Below, one piece after another: positions 49,291-57,914 of a stretch of DNA of 64,000 nucleotides (position 1 is the stretch's first letter; the number at the start of each line of letters is the position of its first letter). Both the position numbers and the translations under genes were made by a program. Source of the stretch: Thermoleophilales bacterium (lineage in GTDB: Bacteria > Actinomycetota > Thermoleophilia > Solirubrobacterales > 70-9); NCBI GenBank assembly GCA_020636955.1, contig JACJWY010000001.1, forward strand, positions 124,001 to 188,000, written 5' to 3'. Under the pieces are notes generated by a model, which was given only the letters and a program-made list of their open reading frames with translations, made no database searches and had not been told where the DNA came from.

Positions 49291-49328
49291 ACCCGGACAA
49301 CCGGGCCCGAACCCGCGCCTCCGGCCGC

Positions 49329-50090
49329 TCAGGCGATGTACTTGCGGGAAGGCAGTATCCGGTTCCGGTGAAGGATCAGGCGAAAACCGGCCCAGAGGGT
49401 CTTGAGGCCGTAGACGACTCCGGTATTGAAACCGACCGAGGACATTTCGTCGAAATACCGGCAGCGGGCGGGCACTTCCTCGATTCTGAAACCCAGATGT
49501 GACGCCTGATAAAGCAGCTCGGAATCGAAGACGAAATCGAGCGAATTCCGCAGGAAGGGAACGGTCAGCAGCAGTTCGCGCGAGTAGGCCCGGTAACCGG
49601 TATGGGCCTCCGACAGGTTCAGCCCCATGACCCGGTTCTGGATCGTGGTCAAGAACCGGTTGGCGAGGAATTTCCACCTCGGCATGCCGGCCGCCAGCGC
49701 CCAGCCGGGTACGAGCAACCTGGATCCGAGTACAAGGTCGGCCTCATCGTCGACTATCGGCTGGACCATCGAGGGAATCAGCCCCGGTTCGTACTGCCCG
49801 TCGGGATGAAGCATCACCACCACGTCGGCGCCCCGCTGCAGGGCCTCGAGATAGCAGGTCTTCTGGTTGCCGCCGTATCCGACCTGATGCGGATGCCAGA
49901 CAACGTGGAGGTCCAGCTTCCGGGCGAGGTCAACCGTGGCGTCGGTCGAGGAATCGTCGACCAGGATCACCTCGTCAACCTCGTCCTGCGGAATCTCGGA
50001 AAAGGTTTCGCGCAGGGTGGCCGCAGCCTGCCGGGCAGGCATCACCACAATCACCTTGGGACGCTTTTCGTTGTTTTCGGGCTCAGTCAC
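49329..50090 (-). CDS. GT2 glycosyltransferase, dolichyl-phosphate mannose synthase-like
   Basis: This 253-residue GT-A enzyme has VIVVMPARQAAATL, VILVDDSSTDAT, GGNQKTCYLEAL, MLHPDGQYEP (the acidic metal motif is H-P-D) and TGYRAYSRELL. The arrangement is that of DPM1-like transferases that load a sugar onto a polyprenyl phosphate; no membrane anchor is visible. GTG 50090 overlaps the preceding methyltransferase stop by 8 bases (GTGACTGA), so it is translated from the same mRNA. The sugar could be used by GT-C enzymes in this window. Confidence 0.82.
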   Translation of the reverse strand: MTEPENNEKRPKVIVVMPARQAAATLRETFSEIPQDEVDEVILVDDSSTDATVDLARKLDLHVVWHPHQVGYGGNQKTCYLEALQRGADVVVMLHPDGQYEPGLIPSMVQPIVDDEADLVLGSRLLVPGWALAAGMPRWKFLANRFLTTIQNRVMGLNLSEAHTGYRAYSRELLLTVPFLRNSLDFVFDSELLYQASHLGFRIEEVPARCRYFDEMSSVGFNTGVVYGLKTLWAGFRLILHRNRILPSRKYIA

Positions 50091-51000
50091 GAAGTTGACC
50101 TTCGACGTAGACGGTTCCGGATCGGCCGGAGCGAACTTCGGCCGCGGCGCAGACTAACGCCAACGGGAAAAGCAGGACACCAGCCGCGATCGATCCGATC
50201 CGCTGCGAGGGAGAGAGCCTGATCCTGCGGGCCGATTTGCGACGAAGAGCCTGGTAGAGATTGAGCCCGCCGGGCAATCCGGAAACGAATCCGTCGAGCC
50301 AGCCGATCACGATCTGGCCGCCCCTTACCGGCGAAACTTCGGTGACCCGGAAGCCGCAGCGCTCCAAGCCGGCCACGAGGGCATCGGAGCGCAGGTGCAC
50401 CAGATGGCGGGGCAGATCCAGATGGAGCCAGCGGTCACCGAATTTCCTGGCCTGCCGGCTGGCGAGGTCCGGCACGGCGATGAAGATGAAGCCGCCGGGA
50501 ATCAGCTTTCGGGCCGCCTCGGCGACCACCTGGCCCGCATCGGGAACATGCTCGAGCGAATGCCAGAAGACGATCGCAGCATAGGGGCCTTCTACCTCGA
50601 AAATCGTCTTGTCGACGATGTCGTCCCGGGACGGAAGCCGTTCCAGGCCGGAGGCTTCCCTTCCCCGCGCACCCAGGGCGTCGATCAGGGTGCCCTCACC
50701 CGCTCCCACGTCCAGGATCGAACCGGGCGGAGCGAGTTCACTGATTCGCTTTGCGGCGGAGGCCCGCGATCTCCTCAGCATGAAGTCGCCGAAGCGGCCG
50801 AAGCGGTTGCCCGAAGATGGCCAGTACCAGTCGCCGTAGGCCCGGTCGAGGGAAGCCGGGTCGGGAACCGGATCGGTCGTGGCCGAACCGCATTCGGGAC
50901 ATTCGGTCCGTCCCGGCCTTTCCTGCCCGGTCGCAAGATCGGTACCACACCACGAACAGGTTGTGGCCTTTGTGCCGGTCCAGTCCGGAATGGAGGTCAA
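50083..51000 (-). CDS. SAM methyltransferase with N-terminal zinc-ribbon-like motif
   Basis: The 305-residue protein starts with two Cys pairs, CSWC and CPEC (residues ~16-37), typical of a small zinc-binding head. A Rossmann domain follows with SILDVGAGEGTLIDAL, FWHSLEHVPDAGQ and GGFIFIAVPD. A C-terminal hydrophobic segment (GSIAAGVLLFPLALVCAA) may tether it to the membrane. This layout is common for C- or O-methyltransferases acting on sugars in polysaccharide clusters. TTG 51000 overlaps the previous TGA as TTGA. Confidence 0.78.
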   Translation of the reverse strand: MTSIPDWTGTKATTCSWCGTDLATGQERPGRTECPECGSATTDPVPDPASLDRAYGDWYWPSSGNRFGRFGDFMLRRSRASAAKRISELAPPGSILDVGAGEGTLIDALGARGREASGLERLPSRDDIVDKTIFEVEGPYAAIVFWHSLEHVPDAGQVVAEAARKLIPGGFIFIAVPDLASRQARKFGDRWLHLDLPRHLVHLRSDALVAGLERCGFRVTEVSPVRGGQIVIGWLDGFVSGLPGGLNLYQALRRKSARRIRLSPSQRIGSIAAGVLLFPLALVCAAAEVRSGRSGTVYVEGQLRD

Positions 51001-51764
51001 CCCCTGGGTCCCCTGCAGACCGCCACCACATCGAGCGCGGTCTCCAGACCCTGATCCCCGAGAGAGAAATCGTCGACGGTTATCGCTTCGGCCTCCGGGT
51101 CTTCGAGGCTGCGGGACCGGTTGAGCATGGTGTCATAAAGGCCGCGACGGGCCCGGTTCGGCACCAGGCGCCGCAGCTTCAAGGGGTCGAATCCGAGCAG
51201 CCGGTCGAGCTTCTCTCGTTCCCGGTCGTGGATCGTCATGTACCGGTCGGATCCGAAAATGCCGTGGATCACGACATCGTTGAATTCCGCTCCGCAGAGT
51301 TCTTCGAGCTGACGGGCGTCGAACTCGATGAAGTGGAAGGGGTCGATGATCTCGTCGGGTCGTCCGAAGGTGAGGCGGTTCGGTGTCACGAAGGCTGCGG
51401 TCCCGTCGGCGGTGATCACCCTGGCCACCTCGGCCAGCACCCTTTCCGGATCGGGAACGTGTTCGAGCGAGTGAACCGAAAACACCGACTCGAAGCTGGC
51501 CGGATCGAAAGGCAGATCCCGCATGTCCGCCACGTGGGTCTCCCGGTCCTGACCCTGCAATGCATCGGGTTCGATGTCCACTCCGACGGTTTCCCGGGGG
51601 TCGAGCAGGTGGAAGCTGTGGCCGACACCGCAGCCCAGGTCCAGCAGGCGACCAGACCCGAATTCAGGTTCAAGCAGCCGATATGCCGCCACATGCCGCT
51701 GCCAGGTCGGATTGAAACCTCCGGCCGGGGTCACCACCCTTTCCCCAGTAATCCTGGCGCACAT
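50997..51764 (-). CDS. class I SAM methyltransferase
   Basis: The 255-residue protein from ATG 51764 has LLDLGCGVGHSFHLL (SAM loop), VGVDIEPDAL, DMRDLPFDPASFE and SVHSLEHVPDPERVLAEVARV, the Methyltransf_11 pattern. The acceptor is unknown. It heads a three-gene overlapping operon (two methyltransferases then a GT2), so it likely modifies a glycan intermediate. The frame is open further upstream to 51881, but that overlaps the divergent membrane transferase start, and the conserved part begins after the ATG. Confidence 0.8.
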   Translation of the reverse strand: MCARITGERVVTPAGGFNPTWQRHVAAYRLLEPEFGSGRLLDLGCGVGHSFHLLDPRETVGVDIEPDALQGQDRETHVADMRDLPFDPASFESVFSVHSLEHVPDPERVLAEVARVITADGTAAFVTPNRLTFGRPDEIIDPFHFIEFDARQLEELCGAEFNDVVIHGIFGSDRYMTIHDREREKLDRLLGFDPLKLRRLVPNRARRGLYDTMLNRSRSLEDPEAEAITVDDFSLGDQGLETALDVVAVCRGPRG

Positions 51765-51812
51765 GGCGCGAATCTTGACAGGACTGTGGCGACGCCGCGA
51801 CCAAGGGACGAA

Positions 51813-51818
51813 TATCGT
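51813..51818 (+). promoter_or_regulatory. -10 element, short-leader promoter of the GT39-like gene
   Basis: TATCGT is followed by 8 bases and GTG 51827, without a ribosome site. Confidence 0.4.
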
Positions 51819-51826
51819 GCCCCGCT

Positions 51827-53488
51827 GTGATTGACCAGCTGGCAAGACGTCGTTGGCTGCCTTGGGCTGTCGTGGGAGCAATCTGCCTGATCGGTTTCCT
51901 GTTGCGGCTGGCGGTCTTCAATCAATCGGGCTACGGCGACGAGATGTCGACCCTGTGGATCGTCAAGGGAAATGACCTGGCCGGGATCATTCCCGCGGTC
52001 AACTCGGACGCGGAGATCAGCCCGCCGTTCTTTTTCCTGCTGGCCAAGCTTGCCACCGTATTCGGGCAGTCCGTTGCCGCGATTCGACTCCCCTCCCTGA
52101 TCGCGGGCATGGTTTCGCTGCCGGTGATCTATCTGCTCGCCCTGAAAACCCTGGGCAGGCGGGCGGCCTTCTACGCGTTGGCTGTCGCCTCTATTTCGCC
52201 GTTCCTGGTCTCTTACTCCGGAAACGCCCGCGGCTACGCGTTGATGATCCTGATGGTCCTCCTTTCAGCTTTGGCCCTGGTCGCCGCTACCTCGGAGAAC
52301 GGTCGCTGGTGGCATTGGTGCGGATACTCGGTCGCCGCGGCCCTCACCGTCTATAGCCACTATGTGGGCGCACTGGCGATTGCCGGTCAGGTGCTCTGGG
52401 TCCTGGTCTGTTTTCCGAGTTCGAGATTGAAGGTAATCGGCTGGTCTCTGGTCGCCGCTCTCCTGTTCGCACCCTGGCTGGGTGGATTCAGGGCCGACCT
52501 TGACTCCCCGACAACCGAGATTCTCCAGTTCCTGCAGGGCACCGGGTTCCGGGTCAAGGTCGAAGGGGTTTCGCAGATGCTCTTCACCCATCTTTCGCAG
52601 GAGCCGGCTCCCGTTTTCTGGGATCGACCCGACATCCTGCTCGGCTGCGTGGCTCTGCTGTTCGCGTGTGTCGGAGTTTTCAGCCAGCTTGGTCGAGGTG
52701 CACTTCAGGGCCCCTGGAGCAGGCGGAGCTCCGGGGTGCTGCTTGCCGTTTTCATGGTGTTCACGCCCATAGTCGGCGAGCTGGTCCTGCTGGCCTTCGG
52801 GACCGACATCTTCGGCACCCGAAATCTTGCCCCGGTCTGGGCCGGGCTTCCGTTGCTATATGCGGCGGTCTGCGTGGCTGCCGGACGGCGGTGGGGGCTC
52901 GTCGCGATGACATTTCTCCTGGCGGCACTTCTTTATGGCTCTGTGCGGATAGCCGATCCGGAGAAATCGACTATCGACTATCGAAGCGCGGCTGAACAGA
53001 TTGAAAAACATGAAACGCCCGGCGGCGCGGTTCTTGACGCCAGCATCATCAGTCCGGCCCCCCAAACTCCGCTGGATGCGTACCTGGACACCGAGATGAC
53101 GGTTGTGCGCCCACGGGCTTACAAGGATGAGCCGGATTTCATCCATGACATTTTCAGGAACTTCAATCCGCAGAGATTCGTCAACAGCGCCTTCAGCAAC
53201 CCGGGACCAGTGAACGTCGTGACTGTCAAGCATTCGCAGGAGCCGCATTTGACCGAGGGTCCGGGGGGGCGGCGATACAGATTCCAGCTCGCAACTCCGT
53301 ACAACGTCAACGCCACTGTCACCATCCCCCGCGGCTGGGTCGAAATCGAACGGACCTCCTTCCCGGGCCTGTTGCCGATCACGGTCACGCGATTCAAGCG
53401 CACAGACCGGAACCCGGCCGCATCCCGGTCCACCAACGGGAAGCCGGCTGAACAGGAAGCTTCGAAGGGGGGCGGAAATGGCAACTGA
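51827..53488 (+). CDS. GT39/ArnT-like membrane glycosyltransferase
   Basis: This 553-residue protein has GYGDEMSTLWIVKG just after the first helix. Asp38-Glu39 match the catalytic acid pair of GT-C enzymes (PMT, ArnT). About eleven membrane helices follow to residue ~380, then a C-terminal extracytoplasmic region of ~170 residues. SISPFLVSYSGNARGYALM and VYSHYVGALAIAGQ are typical of the PF13231 group. It would transfer a sugar from a polyprenyl-phosphate donor on the outer face. The last 11 bases overlap the next methyltransferase gene. Confidence 0.75.
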   Translation: MIDQLARRRWLPWAVVGAICLIGFLLRLAVFNQSGYGDEMSTLWIVKGNDLAGIIPAVNSDAEISPPFFFLLAKLATVFGQSVAAIRLPSLIAGMVSLPVIYLLALKTLGRRAAFYALAVASISPFLVSYSGNARGYALMILMVLLSALALVAATSENGRWWHWCGYSVAAALTVYSHYVGALAIAGQVLWVLVCFPSSRLKVIGWSLVAALLFAPWLGGFRADLDSPTTEILQFLQGTGFRVKVEGVSQMLFTHLSQEPAPVFWDRPDILLGCVALLFACVGVFSQLGRGALQGPWSRRSSGVLLAVFMVFTPIVGELVLLAFGTDIFGTRNLAPVWAGLPLLYAAVCVAAGRRWGLVAMTFLLAALLYGSVRIADPEKSTIDYRSAAEQIEKHETPGGAVLDASIISPAPQTPLDAYLDTEMTVVRPRAYKDEPDFIHDIFRNFNPQRFVNSAFSNPGPVNVVTVKHSQEPHLTEGPGGRRYRFQLATPYNVNATVTIPRGWVEIERTSFPGLLPITVTRFKRTDRNPAASRSTNGKPAEQEASKGGGNGN

Positions 53489-54182
53489 AACCGATCGGCA
53501 CTTCGATGAGATCGCGGGCCAGTACGACGAGTCGCTGCCACCCCATGTGGTCGAGCATTACCTTCGCAAACGGGTTTCCTACGTGCGCCGTCTCCTGCCC
53601 AAAGACGGACGGATCCTCGATGTGGGCTGCGGAACCGGTGTGCTGGCCGGTCGCCTTGCCCAGGCCGGTTTTCAGGTGACCGGCGTAGATCCTTCTTCCG
53701 GCATGCTCCGTCATGTAGCCGAAGCGGCCCCCGGCGTTGAAGCAGTGCTCGGCGACGCGACCGACCTGCCTTTCGATGAGGGCCGCTTCGACCTGACCAT
53801 GTGTGTGGCGGTGATGCATCACGTGGCGGAACCGGTCGCCGTCCACAAATCCCTGGCCGAGATGGTCCGGGTCACCAAACCGGGCGGGCTGGTGCTGGTC
53901 TGGGACCACAACCCGGCCAACCCCTATTGGAAGAGCCTGATGGCGCGGGTTCCGCAGGATGACGGCAGCGAGCGCCTGATACCCGAGAAGGAAATAATCG
54001 GTGGTCTCACCGACGGCGGAGCGGAGCTGGTTTCCTCGCAGCCGCTGGGCCTGGTTCCGGATTTCGTTCCGGTTCGGCTGCTCTCCCTGGCGGCCGATTG
54101 CGAACGGCTGGCCGAGCATACCCCCGGGCTGCGCAGACTTTGCGCACACAACGTGGTCGTTGCCCGTCGCGGCGGCGAGTGA
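53478..54182 (+). CDS. class I SAM methyltransferase, UbiE-like
   Basis: The 234-residue protein has HFDEIAGQYDESLP, RILDVGCGTGVLAGRLA, VTGVDPSSGML, GDATDLPFDEGRFDL and MCVAVMHHVAEP, a textbook small-molecule methyltransferase. It overlaps the preceding GT-C gene by 11 bases, so it is part of the same operon. The substrate may be the sugar or lipid handled there. Nothing ties it to quinone synthesis. Confidence 0.83.
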   Translation: MATETDRHFDEIAGQYDESLPPHVVEHYLRKRVSYVRRLLPKDGRILDVGCGTGVLAGRLAQAGFQVTGVDPSSGMLRHVAEAAPGVEAVLGDATDLPFDEGRFDLTMCVAVMHHVAEPVAVHKSLAEMVRVTKPGGLVLVWDHNPANPYWKSLMARVPQDDGSERLIPEKEIIGGLTDGGAELVSSQPLGLVPDFVPVRLLSLAADCERLAEHTPGLRRLCAHNVVVARRGGE

Positions 54183-54208
54183 ACCGGAACGGATAGATTC
54201 CCGCACTC

Positions 54209-55129
54209 GTGATTGCCATCGGAAGTGCCATCACCTCCCCGGAGAAGTACGAGCAGTACGCCCTCCCGGGGATCAAACTAGCCAGTGAACGGGAAGGCGA
54301 CGTAGAGATTCTCAGCTACGCCAGTTCCGGCACCCTTTTTCGCAGCTACAACCTGATCCTCGACGAGGCTGCCAAGCGGGACTTCGAGTTCGTGGTGCTG
54401 ATCCACCAGGATGCCCAGATCACCGATCCCGATTTCTTCGCGAAGATCCGAGAGGAATTCAAGGACCCGGATGTGGCCCTGGTTGGCTGTGCCGGATCGG
54501 TCGGGGTGCGCGGGATCGCCTGGTGGGAAGGCGCCGTCACCTGGGCATCGTTCACCCACAAATACGACGAACTCGGCGGCGGCGAGATCCCGGCGCTGAC
54601 CTGGCTGGCTACCAGCATCCCCTCCTACGCACGGCTCGGCGAGGTCGACATGATCGACGGGTTCGTGATGGCTTTCTCGCCCTGGGCCATCCGCAACCTG
54701 CGCTTCGACGAGATCACCGGCGGCGCTCTTCACGGCTACGACTTCGACATCTGCCATCAGGCCCGCGATCAGGGCAAGAAGGTAATGACCGCCGATCTCA
54801 AGGTGATCCATCACCACTCGATCGAGTTGATCAGCGACCTCGACACCTGGGTCAACGCCCACATCGCTTTCTCGAAGAAGTGGGAGCACATGCTTCCGAC
54901 CCCGGAGGGAACCGGCGATAACGCTTGGGAAGAGCGGGCACGACGGGCCGAGGCCGAGGCTTCGGCTGCCAGAACCCTGAACGGGGTTGGTCACCTGATC
55001 AACGAGTCGAAGGAAGCCGAGCTTCAGGAGATCCTGAACAGCCACAGCTGGAAGCTCACCCGGCCGCTACGGGCGATTGTCAACTTCTTCAAGCGAGACA
55101 AGCCCGAGGACCACCCGCCGCATTTCTGA
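54209..55129 (+). CDS. GT2-like glycosyltransferase (PF13712 type)
   Basis: The 306-residue protein has EILSYASSGTLFRSYNLILDEA, FVVLIHQDAQITDPDF (H-Q-D acidic motif) and VDMIDGFVMAFSPWAI, then LHGYDFDICHQARDQGKKV. This is the pattern of small GT-A proteins often found with rhamnan or teichoic-type clusters. The C-terminal ~60 residues are charged and end in a basic helix, NSHSWKLTRPLRAIVNFF, a phrase also common in surface-polysaccharide transferases. GTG 54209 follows a TAGATT hexamer by 9 bases. Confidence 0.8.
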   Translation: MIAIGSAITSPEKYEQYALPGIKLASEREGDVEILSYASSGTLFRSYNLILDEAAKRDFEFVVLIHQDAQITDPDFFAKIREEFKDPDVALVGCAGSVGVRGIAWWEGAVTWASFTHKYDELGGGEIPALTWLATSIPSYARLGEVDMIDGFVMAFSPWAIRNLRFDEITGGALHGYDFDICHQARDQGKKVMTADLKVIHHHSIELISDLDTWVNAHIAFSKKWEHMLPTPEGTGDNAWEERARRAEAEASAARTLNGVGHLINESKEAELQEILNSHSWKLTRPLRAIVNFFKRDKPEDHPPHF

Positions 55130-55148
55130 TCGGCGCCGTGGTCGGGTC

Positions 55149-56123
55149 TTACTGGCGCGGCTTGCCTTCGAGGCGGTCGCCGATCTCCTGACGGGTGAAA
55201 ATCGGGTTGCCGCGCTGCCTGGCCCGGGAAATACGTTCGGCCAGCCCCAGCGCACTTGACTGGAGCATGCGGCCCAGCAGTTCCTCGTAATCGGCGATCC
55301 GCTGGTTCTGCTCGCGGATCGTCTTCGCGTCCTTGTGGGTGCGGACCAGCAGGGCGACCCGGTTTGCCTCGGCCCGCTGCATGACCGGGTTCCGGTCATA
55401 GGGCGCGATCGAGGCGGCCACCGCGTCGCTGTAGGGAGCAGCGGTTTCCCAGAGCACGCCGAAGCCGAAGAAGACCGGTACCACCGCCAGCCTGAGTCCG
55501 CCGCGGCGCTCCATGAAGTCCTCGATCGCGGTCAGCACTCCGTTCTTCGGGCCACCTTCCCGCGCGGCCGCCCAGTCGAAGGGCAGCCCGCCGTCACTGA
55601 CGCCAGGATTGCCAGGTTCGATCGTGCATTTCTCGGCCAGCGGCTGCCGCTCTGACTCCGGCACTCGGTCCGGCGCGTAATAGGTGTCGCGACGCTCATG
55701 GGGCCAGCAGACGTCGTGGAACATGAGCAGCGGGAGCTGGTTCTCCCCTGCCAGTTCGGCAATCTTGTCCAGTTCCTGGGTGAGGGTGAAGTAGTTGTGG
55801 TCGCCGTCGATGATCACCGTGTCCGGCAGCCCGTCGAAGCTGTCGAGCGCTCCGACCCCGGTGTCTTCGATCAGGGTCAGTTCCGGATGTCGGGAAACCA
55901 CCTTCCTCAGATCCTCGGGCGGCAGCGGCTCGACGGTGGCGATGTCAACCCCTTTCGGAGTGCCCCACTCGAGCAGGCTCTCGGTCAGCTCGCCGGCGAA
56001 GGAGCCGATCTCGAGCAGCGAGGTCGTGCCCCTCGCTTCGAGGCAGGGCTGCATGATCTCGGCGACATTCTCGAGTGAGTATCCCCACTGGATCGGGTTT
56101 GGTTCGGCGGTCTGGCTGCTCAT
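55149..56123 (-). CDS. SAM methyltransferase, CmcI/cephalosporin-hydroxylase-like class
   Basis: The 324-residue protein has SLLEIGSFAGELTESLL, ATVEPLPPEDLR, the DTVIIDGDHNYFTLTQEL motif (metal-dependent O-methyltransferase-like I-D-G-D-H) and LLMFHDVCWPHERRD. The C-terminal ~60 residues are a helical tail with a short coiled coil (DAKTIREQNQRIADYEELL). It probably methylates a sugar hydroxyl. ATG 56123 is used because the frame upstream runs into the divergent acetyltransferase. The two start codons are only 36 bases apart, so the promoters overlap. Confidence 0.78.
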   Translation of the reverse strand: MSSQTAEPNPIQWGYSLENVAEIMQPCLEARGTTSLLEIGSFAGELTESLLEWGTPKGVDIATVEPLPPEDLRKVVSRHPELTLIEDTGVGALDSFDGLPDTVIIDGDHNYFTLTQELDKIAELAGENQLPLLMFHDVCWPHERRDTYYAPDRVPESERQPLAEKCTIEPGNPGVSDGGLPFDWAAAREGGPKNGVLTAIEDFMERRGGLRLAVVPVFFGFGVLWETAAPYSDAVAASIAPYDRNPVMQRAEANRVALLVRTHKDAKTIREQNQRIADYEELLGRMLQSSALGLAERISRARQRGNPIFTRQEIGDRLEGKPRQ

Positions 56124-56159
56124 TGGCTGGGCGCTCAGGCTATAGGCTCTGCCGCGCCG

Positions 56160-56765
56160 ATGAGTGCCTCGCCAACCGCCGCCGAGAAGAGAGCGTTCAT
56201 GCGCTCGCTGCACGAACGCCACCCCGGTTTTCGGGTCGCTGTCGCTGAAGATGCCCGGGTCACCTGCTTCCAGCGCGGAGAAAGATCCGAGTTCCGGTCC
56301 GGCCTTGACACCCTGCTTCAGGTGCTGCGGCTGATGTGGGTCAGCGACGCTTTCGCCGCTCACGTCTTCTACCGCGCAAGGGCCCGGATGCTGGCCAGGC
56401 GCATTCCGGTGCTGCCGCGGATCCTGCACAAGCTCTCGATGGCGACGGCCCAGGTTTCGATCGGAGATCCGGTTCTGCTCCATCCCGGCGTCTACATCGT
56501 TCACGGTCAGATCGTCCTCGACGGGCTGGTCGAACTCGGTCCGGGCACGGTCATCGCACCCTGGGTCACGGTCGGTCTGAGAGGGGGCAACGTCCAGGGG
56601 CCGACCGTCGAAGGAAACGTGAACATCGGTACCGGGGCCAAGCTGATCGGGCCGATCCGGGTCGGGCACAGCGCGATGATCGGTGCCAACGCCGTGGTGG
56701 TCAGCGACATACCGGCCGGGAGCACCGCAGTTGGAATTCCTGCCAAAGTGATCGGAAATAACTGA
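56160..56765 (+). CDS. hexapeptide-repeat acetyltransferase, CysE/NeuD-like
   Basis: This 201-residue protein has a helical N-terminal half (1-100) and a left-handed beta-helix C-terminal half with hexapeptide turns. HPGVYIVHGQIVLDG and IGTGAKLIGPIRVG lead to MIGANAVVVSDIPAGSTAVG and the closing IPAKVIGNN. This is like serine acetyltransferases, but its place among glycan genes suggests a sugar O-acetyltransferase. The family uses acetyl-CoA. It is divergent from the methyltransferase at 55149. A possible role in cysteine synthesis cannot be ruled out. Confidence 0.75.
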   Translation: MSASPTAAEKRAFMRSLHERHPGFRVAVAEDARVTCFQRGERSEFRSGLDTLLQVLRLMWVSDAFAAHVFYRARARMLARRIPVLPRILHKLSMATAQVSIGDPVLLHPGVYIVHGQIVLDGLVELGPGTVIAPWVTVGLRGGNVQGPTVEGNVNIGTGAKLIGPIRVGHSAMIGANAVVVSDIPAGSTAVGIPAKVIGNN

Positions 56766-56843
56766 GGATTGGTAGTTTCCACGGATGTAATCCGGGGAAC
56801 CATTGGCCAAACTTTGGTCCTCAAACAACCGAGCAGGAGTGAG

Positions 56844-57914
56844 ATGTTCTTTCGATCACGCAAGAATCGCCATCAGGAAGCCGCGAGTTCGGCGGTAGAG
56901 GAACCCCTTCCCCAGACTCTTGAGGCACGCAGCCTTGAATCGGAAGGCAAGCTTTTCGAGGCGATCGATCTCCTGACCGAAGCCAACCGCGAGGATCGCG
57001 ACCCGCAACTCGAGCGTGAGGCGCGACGGATCAGGCACCTGGCCGGAATCCAGTTGCTCGAGAACGCCCCCTCCGATCCTTCCTATCCGGAACCGGCGGC
57101 CGAAGTCCCGGCCCGCGGCGAGCAGTCACTCTGCCCCGAGATCACACCCGATCAGCTCAGCCCGGAACTGGTCCGGGCGGCCTTCCTCGAAGCCGGCTGC
57201 CTGCTGGTTCGCGGTCTCATGGACGAGGAAAAGGCCCTGGATCTGGCTGCCGATATCGACCGCAGCTTCGAGATCCGTGCCGACCTCGACGAAGGACAAA
57301 GCGACCCGGACGGTTACTACGACGAAATGGAGCCCGAACCTCCCTTCCGGATACCGGAACGGGAATGGGTCGAAGAAGGCGGCGGCGTGCTGGCCCTGGA
57401 CTCGCCGAAGATGCTCTTCAAGATGCTCGACGCCTTCGAGAAAGCAAACCTTCGCGGCGTGATCGAGCAGTACATGGGCGAGAAGCCGGCCATCTCAGCC
57501 CAGAAATGCACCCTGCGCAAGGCCACTCCGGATGTGGCCGGCGGCTGGCATCAGGACGGCAAGTTCATGGGAGAAGACGTCCGGTCACTGAACGTGTGGC
57601 TTTCACTTTCCCGATGTGGTGACATCGCCCCGAGCATGGACATCGTCCCGGTTCGCCTCGAAGAGTTCGTCGAAATCGGCGGCGAGGGCACCTACCTCGA
57701 TTTCCAGATCTCGGATCAGACTGCGACGAAGGCGGCGGGTGACATCGGTGTGGTCCGTCCGATCTTCAACCCCGGTGACGCCCTGCTGTTCGATCACCTT
57801 TTCCTTCACCAGACCGGTTCGGACCCGTCGATGCCGAATCCCCGTTACGCGATCGAAAGCTGGTTCTTCGGACCTTCCGCATATCCGCAGAATTACGTTC
57901 CGATCGCTTTCTGA
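56844..57914 (+). CDS. PhyH-family Fe(II)/2-oxoglutarate dioxygenase, tandem copy 1
   Basis: The 356-residue protein has an N-terminal helical arm (1-~90), then a phytanoyl-CoA dioxygenase-like barrel. The iron ligands are H236-x-D238 (GGWHQDGKFMG) and His322 (LFLHQTGSD). Arg334 is a candidate 2-oxoglutarate anchor. FGP at the end closes the fold. Family members hydroxylate lipids, amino acids or sugars. It overlaps the paralogue that follows by one base (TGATG). AGGAG four bases before ATG 56844 sets the start. Its target in this polysaccharide cluster is unknown. Confidence 0.8.
   Translation: MFFRSRKNRHQEAASSAVEEPLPQTLEARSLESEGKLFEAIDLLTEANREDRDPQLEREARRIRHLAGIQLLENAPSDPSYPEPAAEVPARGEQSLCPEITPDQLSPELVRAAFLEAGCLLVRGLMDEEKALDLAADIDRSFEIRADLDEGQSDPDGYYDEMEPEPPFRIPEREWVEEGGGVLALDSPKMLFKMLDAFEKANLRGVIEQYMGEKPAISAQKCTLRKATPDVAGGWHQDGKFMGEDVRSLNVWLSLSRCGDIAPSMDIVPVRLEEFVEIGGEGTYLDFQISDQTATKAAGDIGVVRPIFNPGDALLFDHLFLHQTGSDPSMPNPRYAIESWFFGPSAYPQNYVPIAF

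Noticed and set aside
49292..49305. CCCGG-ACAA-CCGGG hairpin after the 790-residue membrane protein gene
   Set aside because: A 5-bp stem without a U tract is too weak to call a terminator in DNA of this composition.
56124..56828. Upstream extension of the methyltransferase frame at 55149-56123
   Set aside because: The extension is antisense to the hexapeptide acetyltransferase, and family similarity starts after ATG 56123.
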